From IMG/VR virus record IMGVR_UViG_3300035070_004509, positions 1-36,930 of that record: a stretch of 36,930 bases of DNA. One strand, 5' to 3'. Position numbers and translations under genes: made by a program. Shown here piece by piece: positions 31,750 to 36,930 of this stretch. This DNA is from a virus. Each line of letters starts with the position of its first letter. Position 1 is the stretch's first letter. The notes under the pieces were generated by a model. That model did not search any database, was not told where the DNA came from, and saw nothing but the letters and a program-made list of their open reading frames with translations.

Positions 31750-32171
31750 TTTTCTGCCTTTCTTAGCTTTGTTTTCGCAACTTCCGCAGGTCTATTACCA
31801 TTTTTGTCAAACCCGTTGCGGGCACGTTTTCGCTCGCTTATTTCTGTATGGCGACCATACCCAGTATTTTCCTGCTTGTACCGCCTGTAAACTTTATTCT
31901 TAATCAGGCCATATTTGTCTTCACCTGTATTCCAATCATTGTATAGTTCTTGTTTGGTTTGAACAATTTTTAAAGCAAAGGTTTCAAATGTTCCAACCAC
32001 TTTTGTATATTCAAATCCACCATCAATGGCACATTCTCCGCAAGTACACCTGCGAAAGTCATGATTGGTCCGGCTAAAAACAATATCGCCGCAGCTTGGA
32101 CATTCAATGGCCGCAACTTCCAGTTTAACTTCTTTGTCGTACGGTCCTCTTATTTTATATCTTCCTGACAC
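31746..32171 (-). CDS. Zinc-ribbon phage protein
   Basis: A 141-residue protein starting at GTG 32171 with a very strong AGGAGGT upstream. The core is IECPSCGDIVFSRTNHDFRRCTCGECAIDGGFEYTKVVG, a zinc ribbon (CPSC ... CTCG) plus the HDF and DGG motifs. It defines a widespread small phage family usually labelled hypothetical. The C-terminal half is basic and helical and may contact nucleic acid. Its stop is in a GTGA overlap with the next gene. Its strong ribosome binding site suggests higher expression than its neighbours. Confidence 0.7.
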   Translation of the reverse strand: MSGRYKIRGPYDKEVKLEVAAIECPSCGDIVFSRTNHDFRRCTCGECAIDGGFEYTKVVGTFETFALKIVQTKQELYNDWNTGEDKYGLIKNKVYRRYKQENTGYGRHTEISERKRARNGFDKNGNRPAEVAKTKLRKAEK

Positions 32172-32227
32172 TATTACCTCCTAAGGGCATTAGAGTATTT
32201 GCTCTATTCGCATATTCAGGCCAGAAA

Positions 32228-32443
32228 CTACTCGATTGACTCATAAGGCTCAGTATACGGCAAAAACACTGTAAACTCCACACCTTTTTTTGCCAACATT
32301 GTCTCTACAGCCTTAGTATAACAGTATACTAGGAACTCAGAGCTGTCAAGGTTTTTAGGGCAGTTGCTGCTTAAATATTTTTGGCCCGCCATATCTTTTA
32401 TTAGTCTAAGGTCATATGCTGATAATTCTACCTTTATACTCAC
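32228..32443 (-). CDS. Unknown 71-residue early protein
   Basis: Starts at GTG 32443 in a GTGA overlap, with AAAGGTGG upstream. The product is helical (AYDLRLIKDMAGQKYLSS, SSEFLVYCYTKAVETMLAKKG) and ends in a strand-like FTVFLPYTEPYESIE. No cysteine cluster or membrane segment is present. A 56-base gap separates it from the next gene, so it may be the last gene of a transcription unit. Confidence 0.55.
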   Translation of the reverse strand: MSIKVELSAYDLRLIKDMAGQKYLSSNCPKNLDSSEFLVYCYTKAVETMLAKKGVEFTVFLPYTEPYESIE

Positions 32444-32628
32444 TTTTTTCCACCTTTTTTTGCCGGTTTATAGTTTAACTTGCAAGTCTCAACTTTTTCT
32501 GACGCGAATCTGCCGTCATCTACAATAAGGCAGTTTGTATAGTAATTTATACATTCTCGCTTTGTATATTGGTCAATGTCTATCACCTTAATGTTACATA
32601 ATATCATGATTGCTGCGACTGTTTCCAA
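32440..32628 (-). CDS. Unknown 62-residue early protein; start uncertain
   Basis: Two starts are possible. TTG 32628 has GGAGG five bases upstream. ATG 32607 lies in an ATGA overlap with the preceding gene but has no ribosome binding site. I give the TTG. The protein (ILCNIKVIDIDQYTKRECINYYTNCLIVDDGRFASEKVE) is probably a small alpha/beta domain, with three cysteines and a lysine-rich end. No family is known to me. Confidence 0.5.
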   Translation of the reverse strand: METVAAIMILCNIKVIDIDQYTKRECINYYTNCLIVDDGRFASEKVETCKLNYKPAKKGGKK

Positions 32629-33071
32629 GTTTCCTCCTTTTTTAACATTATTCGTCTTAATTGCCCTAGTGCTAAATTATAGTGGGACTTGACAGAGTTC
32701 TCATTTAGACCATGTTGACGTGCAATTTCTGCCAGGTTTCCGGTTTTAAAATATTGCTGCAAAACCCATTTTTTCATGTATGAAAGCCCTTCTATGGCAG
32801 CGTCTAGCGTCAGTATTTGTTCAGCATATTCAGCAGTATCATTTGGTGGCGCAGGTTCTTTCATGTAGTTTAGGCATGCAGTAACATATTTTTTCTTTTT
32901 TCTGTGAAATGTTCGTTCTGCATTTCTTTTGCAAATTTTTCTGAATGCTGCTTCGTTTTCTATGTTGCCAGCATATTTCGCAATATTATAGTTAACATCG
33001 GCATCAATTTCTTCATAATCCTGTTTGTTTAAATTTGAGGTAAAATATAGGTTTATATCTGGTTTACTCAA
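32604..33071 (-). CDS. Sigma region 4-like DNA-binding protein (possible phage sigma factor)
   Basis: A 155-residue protein starting at TTG 33071 in a TTGA overlap, with AGGAGC upstream. The C-terminal part (about 88-143) reads LDAAIEGLSYMKKWVLQQYFKTGNLAEIARQHGLNENSVKSHYNLALGQLRRIM. That is a helix, then a helix-turn-helix as in region 4 of ECF-type sigma factors. The N-terminal half (ADVNYNIAKYAGNIENEAAFRKICKRNAERTFHRKKKK) could be a diverged region 2. It may guide host polymerase to phage promoters. It could instead be a simple HTH regulator. Confidence 0.6.
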   Translation of the reverse strand: MSKPDINLYFTSNLNKQDYEEIDADVNYNIAKYAGNIENEAAFRKICKRNAERTFHRKKKKYVTACLNYMKEPAPPNDTAEYAEQILTLDAAIEGLSYMKKWVLQQYFKTGNLAEIARQHGLNENSVKSHYNLALGQLRRIMLKKEETWKQSQQS

Positions 33072-33229
33072 TTTAGCTCCTGTATTTTCATGTTTAAATT
33101 ACAATAACAAGTTTCTCTAAAAGAATTGTAGTCATGTTTAAAAGGTTTACATTTTTGTCTACACACTTTAACTTCTTCATAATAATTACATCCAGTTAAA
33201 AGTAAGGATATTAAAATTATGTATTTCAC
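33068..33229 (-). CDS. Small lipoprotein, 53 residues
   Basis: Starts at GTG 33229 in a GTGA overlap with the preceding gene's stop. It ends with TGA in a TTGA overlap with the sigma-like gene. The N-terminus MKYIILISLLLTGC is a complete lipoprotein signal with lipobox LTGC (Cys14 would be lipidated). The mature part, NYYEEVKVCRQKCKPFKHDY..., has four Cys, probably two disulfides in the periplasm. It might be a spanin-like or immunity protein, but its early-arm position is against a simple lysis role. Overlaps on both sides make it convincing despite its size. Confidence 0.72.
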   Translation of the reverse strand: MKYIILISLLLTGCNYYEEVKVCRQKCKPFKHDYNSFRETCYCNLNMKIQELN

Positions 33230-33642
33230 TTCACACCGCCTATTATCTCATCGTCAGCTTTGATTGCTTCTCTGGCTTCATCTTCAGGTAAACTTTTGCC
33301 ATCCCATCCGCGATTCCAGGTTTCAAAATCACCATAATACTCCACAGCTTTTCTTAAAACCTCACGCGACTTTTTAAGCTTTTCATTCTCAACACTAAGT
33401 TTTCGATTAACTTCACGCTGCATTTCAACGCCGATTTCTCTGCACATTTTTAGGTCTTTAGATAGAGTTTCATTCTCTTCTTCCAGCTTGGTGATTTCTT
33501 CTTTATAAACAGGAATTTCGGCATCTTTTCTAAATGTTAATTCCTTTTCCAACTCCAAATAAGCACGGGCTAGAATATAAGTAGGCGCTTCTGGAACCAA
33601 AGAATTTATTACTATCTCTGCAATGTCTTTAGCATTATTCAT
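33226..33642 (-). CDS. Coiled-coil protein sharing its N-terminus with the MazG-like protein
   Basis: A 138-residue protein starting MNNAKDIAEIVINSL; the same first nine residues open the protein at 35991. Residues 45-95 form a coiled coil (ITKLEEENETLSKDLKMCREI). The C-terminal 40 residues (EYYGDFETWNRGWDGKSLPEDEAREAIKADDEI) are acidic. It overlaps genes on both sides by four bases. It may be a truncated or rearranged relative of the MazG-like protein lacking the enzymatic domain. Confidence 0.6.
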   Translation of the reverse strand: MNNAKDIAEIVINSLVPEAPTYILARAYLELEKELTFRKDAEIPVYKEEITKLEEENETLSKDLKMCREIGVEMQREVNRKLSVENEKLKKSREVLRKAVEYYGDFETWNRGWDGKSLPEDEAREAIKADDEIIGGVK

Positions 33643-33643
33643 T
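33615..33643 (-). repeat. 29-base exact repeat, copy 1
   Basis: Identical to 36902-36930. It encodes the start MNNAKDIAE of two different proteins on the - strand. This implies duplication or recombination between the two genes. Confidence 0.9.
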
Positions 33644-33968
33644 TTTTCTCCATTCTATATAATTGACACCAGTCACTGTGCATATATGTTGTATCTTCTT
33701 TAGGATATGTTTTATTAATTCCACATTCACATTTGTGGCCGGAGTATGCCAGTCCTTCGTCTATAGTTGCTGGCACATACGGCTCAAAATTGCAGATAAA
33801 AGTTTCAACGGTATTATTACCAACATAAAATCCACAAGTACTGCGATAGCCTACAAAATCATTTATGTAGTCTATGTAAGTAACTTCTACAATGGTGGAC
33901 ATTGGCACACTTGCGCCGTATTTTGAGCAACTATATAAATTGCCTTGTTTAACTGTGAATCCGCTCAT
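33639..33968 (-). CDS. Unknown early protein with C-terminal cysteine pattern
   Basis: A 109-residue protein starting at ATG 33968, with GAAGG upstream. It follows promoter 34008-34036 and is the first gene of that unit. It looks beta-rich (MSTIVEVTYIDYINDFVGYRSTCGFYV, VETFICNFEPYVP), with HKCECGINKTYPK and a later SDWCQLY that might bind a metal. Its stop overlaps the next ATG in ATGA. No named family is recognised. Confidence 0.55.
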   Translation of the reverse strand: MSGFTVKQGNLYSCSKYGASVPMSTIVEVTYIDYINDFVGYRSTCGFYVGNNTVETFICNFEPYVPATIDEGLAYSGHKCECGINKTYPKEDTTYMHSDWCQLYRMEKK

Positions 33969-34007
33969 ACCAAATTACCTTCTTTCTGACATATTGCCTA
34001 CTAATAT

Positions 34008-34036
34008 AGTATAACATGTTTTGCAGGCAGTTACAA
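34008..34036 (-). promoter_or_regulatory. Early sigma70-type promoter
   Basis: Read on the - strand: TTGTAA (34036-34031), a 17-base spacer, TATACT (34013-34008). It lies in the 71-base gap upstream of the gene starting at 33968. Confidence 0.68.
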
Positions 34037-34039
34037 TAT

Positions 34040-34327
34040 TTATTTTCGTGGCCCATAGTAAAAAATAGGTGAATTATTGCTGCTAACATATTCTTCCTGA
34101 GCCTGTGGGGCATGAATTTGTAGCCAGGTATGAACCAGCCCTAGAACTTCACCCCATTGCAGGTCGTGGTCTTCTGTCATTTCTTCTAGCAGTTTTTCCA
34201 TGTCTAGAGTGATATCTCCCATAGGCCGGAGTTGTTTAGATTTTAAAAAGTCTTCATATTCAACTTTATATTCTCTAAAGGTTTTTGCCAGCATAGCTGA
34301 TTCTCTTGATTTTTTCTTTCTACTCAT
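34040..34327 (-). CDS. Unknown 95-residue early protein
   Basis: ATG 34327 directly follows the preceding TAA. The N-terminus is basic (SRKKKSRESAMLAKTFREYKVEYEDFLK). The centre has an acidic helix (LDMEKLLEEMTEDHDLQWGEVLGLVHTWLQIH), and the end is SSNNSPIFYYGPRK. No domain is recognised. It is the last gene before the promoter at 34008-34036. Confidence 0.55.
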   Translation of the reverse strand: MSRKKKSRESAMLAKTFREYKVEYEDFLKSKQLRPMGDITLDMEKLLEEMTEDHDLQWGEVLGLVHTWLQIHAPQAQEEYVSSNNSPIFYYGPRK

Positions 34328-34540
34328 TTATTCCTCATATTCTGGAAATGTTTCTAACAGTTCTTCAATTCTATCATAAGTGTCCACAGCTTTTTTTAGT
34401 TCCTCAATATTTACCCCTACTCTTTCAAAATCAGAATAGTCTCGAGAATAATGTCTTAAATAATAATCTAATCCCTCATCTTCAATTTTTGCTCTCAGCT
34501 CCATTTTTTCTTTTTTATTTAGTTTTTTTATTTTATTCAT
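34328..34540 (-). CDS. Unknown 70-residue early protein
   Basis: ATG 34540 directly follows the preceding TAA and has GGAGG upstream. It is highly charged and helical, with KIEDEGLDYYLRHYSRDY and a C-terminal helix (IEELKKAVDTYDRIEELLET). The EDEGLDYYLR...Y pattern is familiar from small proteins of many phages but has no known function. Confidence 0.6.
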   Translation of the reverse strand: MNKIKKLNKKEKMELRAKIEDEGLDYYLRHYSRDYSDFERVGVNIEELKKAVDTYDRIEELLETFPEYEE

Positions 34541-34840
34541 TTATACCTCCGTTACAACTATAATATACCCAAATTCCACGCCATTGTCAAGCCGGACTGG
34601 GAATATTTTAAATAGCTCCATATCAATAACTGCCATAATCCTGCGTCTTGATATTCCTGGATATTGCTTTCTGGCCAGCCTATACATTTCTTTTTCAAAT
34701 ACTTTGTAGGTCTTTCGGCTAACCACGTACCTGTCTGGAATTGCATCATGAGAGTGGGCTAACCCAATTCTTTTTAATAAGGCTGGTAAATTAGTATATT
34801 CTGACTTTCTAATTTTGTATGCTTTAAATATTACTGACAT
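34541..34840 (-). CDS. Unknown basic early protein
   Basis: A 99-residue protein starting at ATG 34840 (MSVIFKAYK), with GGAAG upstream; a longer frame to 34900 overlaps the previous gene without a ribosome site. It has two basic helices (YVVSRKTYKVFEKEMYRLARKQYPG, SRRRIMAVIDMELFKI) and a C-terminal strand (VEFGYIIVVTEV). Basic helical proteins of this size may bind nucleic acid; nothing specific is recognised. Confidence 0.55.
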   Translation of the reverse strand: MSVIFKAYKIRKSEYTNLPALLKRIGLAHSHDAIPDRYVVSRKTYKVFEKEMYRLARKQYPGISRRRIMAVIDMELFKIFPVRLDNGVEFGYIIVVTEV

Positions 34841-34868
34841 GTTATCTTCCTTTGGTAAATTGTCACCA

Positions 34869-35237
34869 CTATTCTTCAATTTCAAACTCTTTTTCTTCAA
34901 TGCTAATTACCTTATTATAATTGGGGAATTGCGGTTTTGATACTTCTTCAACTGATTTAACATAGGAGGATTCATATATTACATTCCCGTCAAAATCTGT
35001 CCAATATGCTTTATAAAATGTCCGCTTCACTTTTTGTTTTGGCCTTTCTAACAGTTCTAGGCAAGGTTCTCCATTATCAAAAAAACGCCCATCTTCAGTA
35101 AAACAGTGTTCCAATTGGTTTAAAAATCGTACGCGTATAGGATATCCAATAAGTTTGTTTACTACCAATGTTGGAATAACTTCACCTTCCATACCGAGCC
35201 CCTTAACTTTGTCGCCTACTTTAAATTTTTCTATCAT
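34869..35237 (-). CDS. Unknown early protein with SH3-like N-terminus
   Basis: A 122-residue protein starting at ATG 35237. The opening FKVGDKVKGLGMEGEVIPTLVV is the KVGD-x-V pattern of small SH3-like barrels (KOW-like), common in phage early proteins. The middle (IRVRFLNQLEHCFTEDGRFF) continues the barrel. The tail is acidic. The leader carries GGTTAACAAAGGCGAAAAAC, very similar to that of the gene at 35679. Confidence 0.6.
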   Translation of the reverse strand: MIEKFKVGDKVKGLGMEGEVIPTLVVNKLIGYPIRVRFLNQLEHCFTEDGRFFDNGEPCLELLERPKQKVKRTFYKAYWTDFDGNVIYESSYVKSVEEVSKPQFPNYNKVISIEEKEFEIEE

Positions 35238-35280
35238 GTTTTTCGCCTTTGTTAACCTGTTTTATTCTATTTTACTGCCA
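35238..35280 (-). promoter_or_regulatory. Conserved early leader / possible promoter, copy 1
   Basis: On the - strand this reads GGCAGTAAAAT ... GGTTAACAAAGGCGAAAAAC before the ATG at 35237. The same layout, with GGCAGTACAAT and GGCTAACAAAGGCGGAAACC, precedes the gene at 35679. The TAAAAT at 35274-35269 would be its -10 box. No good -35 box is visible here. Confidence 0.5.
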
Positions 35281-35281
35281 T

Positions 35282-35452
35282 TTATTGATAAGGATACATT
35301 TCTGAATCTACTTGAGATAATAAGTCTTCCAAAGCTGCTCTTTTTGTATTTCCAAAACCAGCAGGGCTTTCTTGCAAATTTATAAAACTACTCAAATAAC
35401 AACACCACGAATTACCATCCATTTCAAATGTTAAAATTAACTCTTCTTTCAT
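35282..35452 (-). CDS. Unknown 56-residue early protein
   Basis: Starts at ATG 35452 in an ATGA overlap with the preceding gene, with AAGGAG upstream. The product (KEELILTFEMDGNSWCCYLSSFINL, then GFGNTKRAALEDLLSQVD) has a short strand, a WCCY pair of cysteines and a terminal helix. This strand-then-helix order, with FGxTxxxAxxDL, is seen in small phage proteins of the HicB-like fold. That similarity is tentative. Confidence 0.55.
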   Translation of the reverse strand: MKEELILTFEMDGNSWCCYLSSFINLQESPAGFGNTKRAALEDLLSQVDSEMYPYQ

Positions 35453-35679
35453 GTTAACTCCTTTTTTCTTTCCTTCATTATTTTTAATACTGCGTCTAGA
35501 ATTAATTTTCCACAATCTGGGCATAAATGCTCCCATGTTATGTTTTGTTGAACTGTTGGAACAGGTTTTAATACTAAAGCACACCCCGCTCCAAAACTTT
35601 TTGTCCAATGAAAATTAGCCGATTCTGCACTAATTGATTCTGATTTACATATGTCACAGTGTATTTTTTCTATAATCAT
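35449..35679 (-). CDS. Small zinc-finger-like early protein
   Basis: A 76-residue protein with ATG 35679 after AAAGGCGG. Two CxxC pairs (CDIC at about 8-11, CPDC at about 53-56) are suited to bind one zinc ion. Between them lies a beta stretch (FHWTKSFGAGCALVLKPVP). The end is a helix (LILDAVLKIMKERKKELT). It is the first gene after the strong early promoter at 35703-35731. It may bind nucleic acid or protein. No named family is recognised. Confidence 0.6.
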   Translation of the reverse strand: MIIEKIHCDICKSESISAESANFHWTKSFGAGCALVLKPVPTVQQNITWEHLCPDCGKLILDAVLKIMKERKKELT

Positions 35680-35717
35680 GGTTTCCGCCTTTGTTAGCCT
35701 TTATTGTACTGCCTTAT
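35680..35717 (-). promoter_or_regulatory. Conserved early leader, copy 2
   Basis: Reads GGCAGTACAAT ... GGCTAACAAAGGCGGAAACC in front of ATG 35679 and matches the leader before 35237. It contains the ribosome site AAAGGCGG. It shares the -10 box of the promoter at 35703-35731. Confidence 0.55.
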
Positions 35718-35731
35718 TAAGCTAGTGTCAA
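35703..35731 (-). promoter_or_regulatory. Strong early sigma70 promoter
   Basis: On the - strand: perfect TTGACA (35731-35726), a 17-base spacer, TACAAT (35708-35703). It lies in the 109-base gap between the genes ending at 35789 and starting at 35679. It is the best host-type promoter in the window. Confidence 0.82.
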
Positions 35732-35788
35732 CATTTATTTTGTCTATTTCCGGTCTGTTTAGGCCAGCTAAAACTTTTCTCCGACCCT

Positions 35789-36007
35789 CTAAACCTCACC
35801 TAAATACTCAAATGGTAACTTAGACATTTTTTCAAGTAACGACACAATTTCTACCTCACCTGAAAATTCATTTCCAAACACATCTAACTCTACTACGTCG
35901 TAATTTTGAAAATACGGTCTAATTTCAAACGTTTGTAATGTTTCGGTATTAAACCAAAGCCCACATTTAAATTTTATGAATCTAGGTCGTTTAAAACTTT
36001 TTTCCAT
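35789..36007 (-). CDS. Unknown 72-residue early protein
   Basis: ATG 36007, with GAAGGAGCC upstream, overlaps the end of the MazG-like gene by 17 bases; a start 15 codons earlier lacks a ribosome site. The protein is beta-rich (RFIKFKCGLWFNTETLQTFEIRPY, VVELDVFGNEFSGEVEIV), ending in a helix. No family is recognised. Confidence 0.55.
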   Translation of the reverse strand: MEKSFKRPRFIKFKCGLWFNTETLQTFEIRPYFQNYDVVELDVFGNEFSGEVEIVSLLEKMSKLPFEYLGEV

Positions 36008-36929
36008 TTTGGCTCCTTCTAGCTTCCGGTTTGTGGTCGGCTCTTTGGGCATTATAATTCAGTTTATCCTGTAGGGCGCCGTCTAAATCTAGTCTAAATT
36101 TTCCAGCAATATCAAATATACGGATTATGGCATCTACAAGTTCTACCTCGAAACCTGTTCGGTGTGGTAGTTTATCGTCTTGTAAATTTTTGCGGTAAGC
36201 TTCTAGAGCCTCGGATACCTCAGAATGAACAAGGCATAAAAGCTCTCCTACGTTGCGGTCTAATGGTTCTCCTGTAGCTAAGTCGGACCACCATCCTGCT
36301 TTTACGTTGACATCGTGGATGCTGGCAGATAAGTTGTTTAAAGCATTTTCTTTGCTCCCTTTTTCATAAACTAACTCGTCCATAATTCTTATGTTTTCAG
36401 ACCTTAAATAAGTTATGGACTTTCTTAAGGAATCAATGTCTGTACTATGTTCTGATAATGTTACATTTAAATTTTCATTTTCAGCCCTTAATGCTTCATT
36501 AGACTCAACCAAATGTTTCAAATTAGCTTTACCTGCAATCGACTGGTACTGTTTTTTATAGAAATTTAAATCTTCATTCTCTTCTTTAAACTTCGTATTC
36601 GCTTCGCTCAGCTTTGTGATTTCAGATTCTAAAGCTAAGCCCTTGTTAAAATAATCAACAGCTTTTTTATACTCATAATCATAGTTAACTTTAAGCTGTG
36701 CAACTTCGCCATTAAGCTTGGTGATTTCTGATTTCAATTCCTGATTACTATTATTTAATTCAATCATTCTTTTTTCTAACATAGGTATATAAGTATTATC
36801 GGTTTCAAGCTCATTAATAGTGTCCAAATAATTTCTGGCTAATGTATTTACATCTAAATAAGTTACCTCAAGCTGATTAACATATTTTTGATTTAATATT
36901 TTCTCTGCAATGTCTTTAGCATTATTCAT
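35991..36929 (-). CDS. Coiled-coil protein with C-terminal MazG-like nucleotide pyrophosphohydrolase domain
   Basis: A 312-residue protein; ATG 36929 is the last complete codon of the window, so an upstream start cannot be excluded. Residues about 35-195 are a long coiled coil (ELNNSNQELKSEITKLNGEV, LVESNEALRAENENLNVTL). The last 115 residues are MazG-like: GELLCLVHSEVSEALEAYRK (E-x-x-E/E-x-x-x) and FEVELVDAIIRIFDIAGK (E-x-x-D) give the metal-binding acids. Such enzymes hydrolyse (d)NTPs or (p)ppGpp-like substrates. Fusion of a long coil to the enzyme is unusual. Its first nine residues are repeated in the protein at 33226. Confidence 0.8.
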   Translation of the reverse strand: MNNAKDIAEKILNQKYVNQLEVTYLDVNTLARNYLDTINELETDNTYIPMLEKRMIELNNSNQELKSEITKLNGEVAQLKVNYDYEYKKAVDYFNKGLALESEITKLSEANTKFKEENEDLNFYKKQYQSIAGKANLKHLVESNEALRAENENLNVTLSEHSTDIDSLRKSITYLRSENIRIMDELVYEKGSKENALNNLSASIHDVNVKAGWWSDLATGEPLDRNVGELLCLVHSEVSEALEAYRKNLQDDKLPHRTGFEVELVDAIIRIFDIAGKFRLDLDGALQDKLNYNAQRADHKPEARRSQNGKKF

Positions 36930-36930
36930 T
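36902..36930 (-). repeat. 29-base exact repeat, copy 2
   Basis: Identical to 33615-33643; it spans the start codon and first nine codons of the MazG-like gene and reaches the window edge, so the full repeat may be longer. Confidence 0.9.

Noticed and set aside
31436-31903. 155-codon + strand frame opposite the endolysin-side genes
   Set aside because: Antisense to two tightly overlapping - strand genes with good starts. It is Ser/Phe/Pro-rich, as expected of a reverse-complement shadow.
33656-33668. A TATAATTGACACC stretch resembling the late element
   Set aside because: The spacing is one base rather than three. It is on the + strand inside a - strand gene and faces away from any + strand gene.
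1-36930. tRNA genes and CRISPR arrays
   Set aside because: Reading both strands I saw no cloverleaf-like T-loop/anticodon arrangement and no regularly spaced repeats. A tRNAscan-type search would settle it.
1-36930. Frequent AGGCC/GGCC words in an AT-rich genome
   Set aside because: They are mostly in coding sequence as Ala, Gln-Ala or Lys-Ala codons. Without word-count statistics I cannot show they exceed expectation.

Overview
The window is a contiguous piece of an AT-rich (roughly one third GC by eye) double-stranded DNA tailed-phage genome, most likely a short-tailed (podovirus-like) phage. It carries a terminase, portal, scaffold, HK97-type capsid protein, head-tail adaptor, large nozzle/stabilisation protein and several glycine/alanine-rich internal virion proteins. 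There is no sheath, tape-measure chaperone or baseplate set. I see no integrase, tRNA, CRISPR array or rRNA. Signal peptides, a lipobox and Shine-Dalgarno sites point to a bacterial host that I cannot identify. The window starts inside a gene (probably the small terminase subunit) and ends at the start codon of a MazG-like gene, so the genome continues on both sides. No gene-free stretch exceeds about 300 bases.

Layout. Bases 1-26515 are all on the + strand. The order is packaging (small terminase end, GNAT-like protein, a membrane-anchored trypsin-like protease, large terminase, portal), then head (scaffold, major capsid), then head-tail joining (adaptor, nozzle), then ejection/internal virion proteins, then fibre or decoration proteins, then holin, a repeat protein and a RusA-like resolvase. 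Bases 26583-36929 are all on the - strand: a coiled-coil/MazG protein, many small early proteins, a sigma-like factor, a small lipoprotein, a zinc-ribbon protein, an M15-type peptidase (candidate endolysin), a PD-(D/E)XK-like nuclease, a family A DNA polymerase and a run of small membrane proteins. The two arms converge at about 26.55 kb. The - strand genes are packed with 4-base ATGA, GTGA or TTGA overlaps.

Control. Six + strand transcription-unit boundaries carry a nearly identical element, TATAAT-N3-GACACATA, without an obvious -35 box. These are good candidates for the late promoters. Two or three of them sit only 6-8 bases in front of an ATG with no ribosome binding site. The - strand arm has ordinary sigma70-type promoters (TTGACA-17-TACAAT and TTGTAA-17-TATACT). 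A sigma region 4-like protein is encoded in that early arm.

Mobile elements. The region is unusually rich in homing elements. The large terminase contains an intein whose central part also encodes, in the +1 frame, a separate Vsr/EDxHD-type homing endonuclease. The major capsid gene is interrupted by an ORF-less 260-base group I intron whose core can be folded by hand. Free-standing HNH endonuclease genes follow the portal, the capsid and the DNA polymerase genes. The overlapping intein/endonuclease gene and the shared late-promoter element are the most unusual things in the window.
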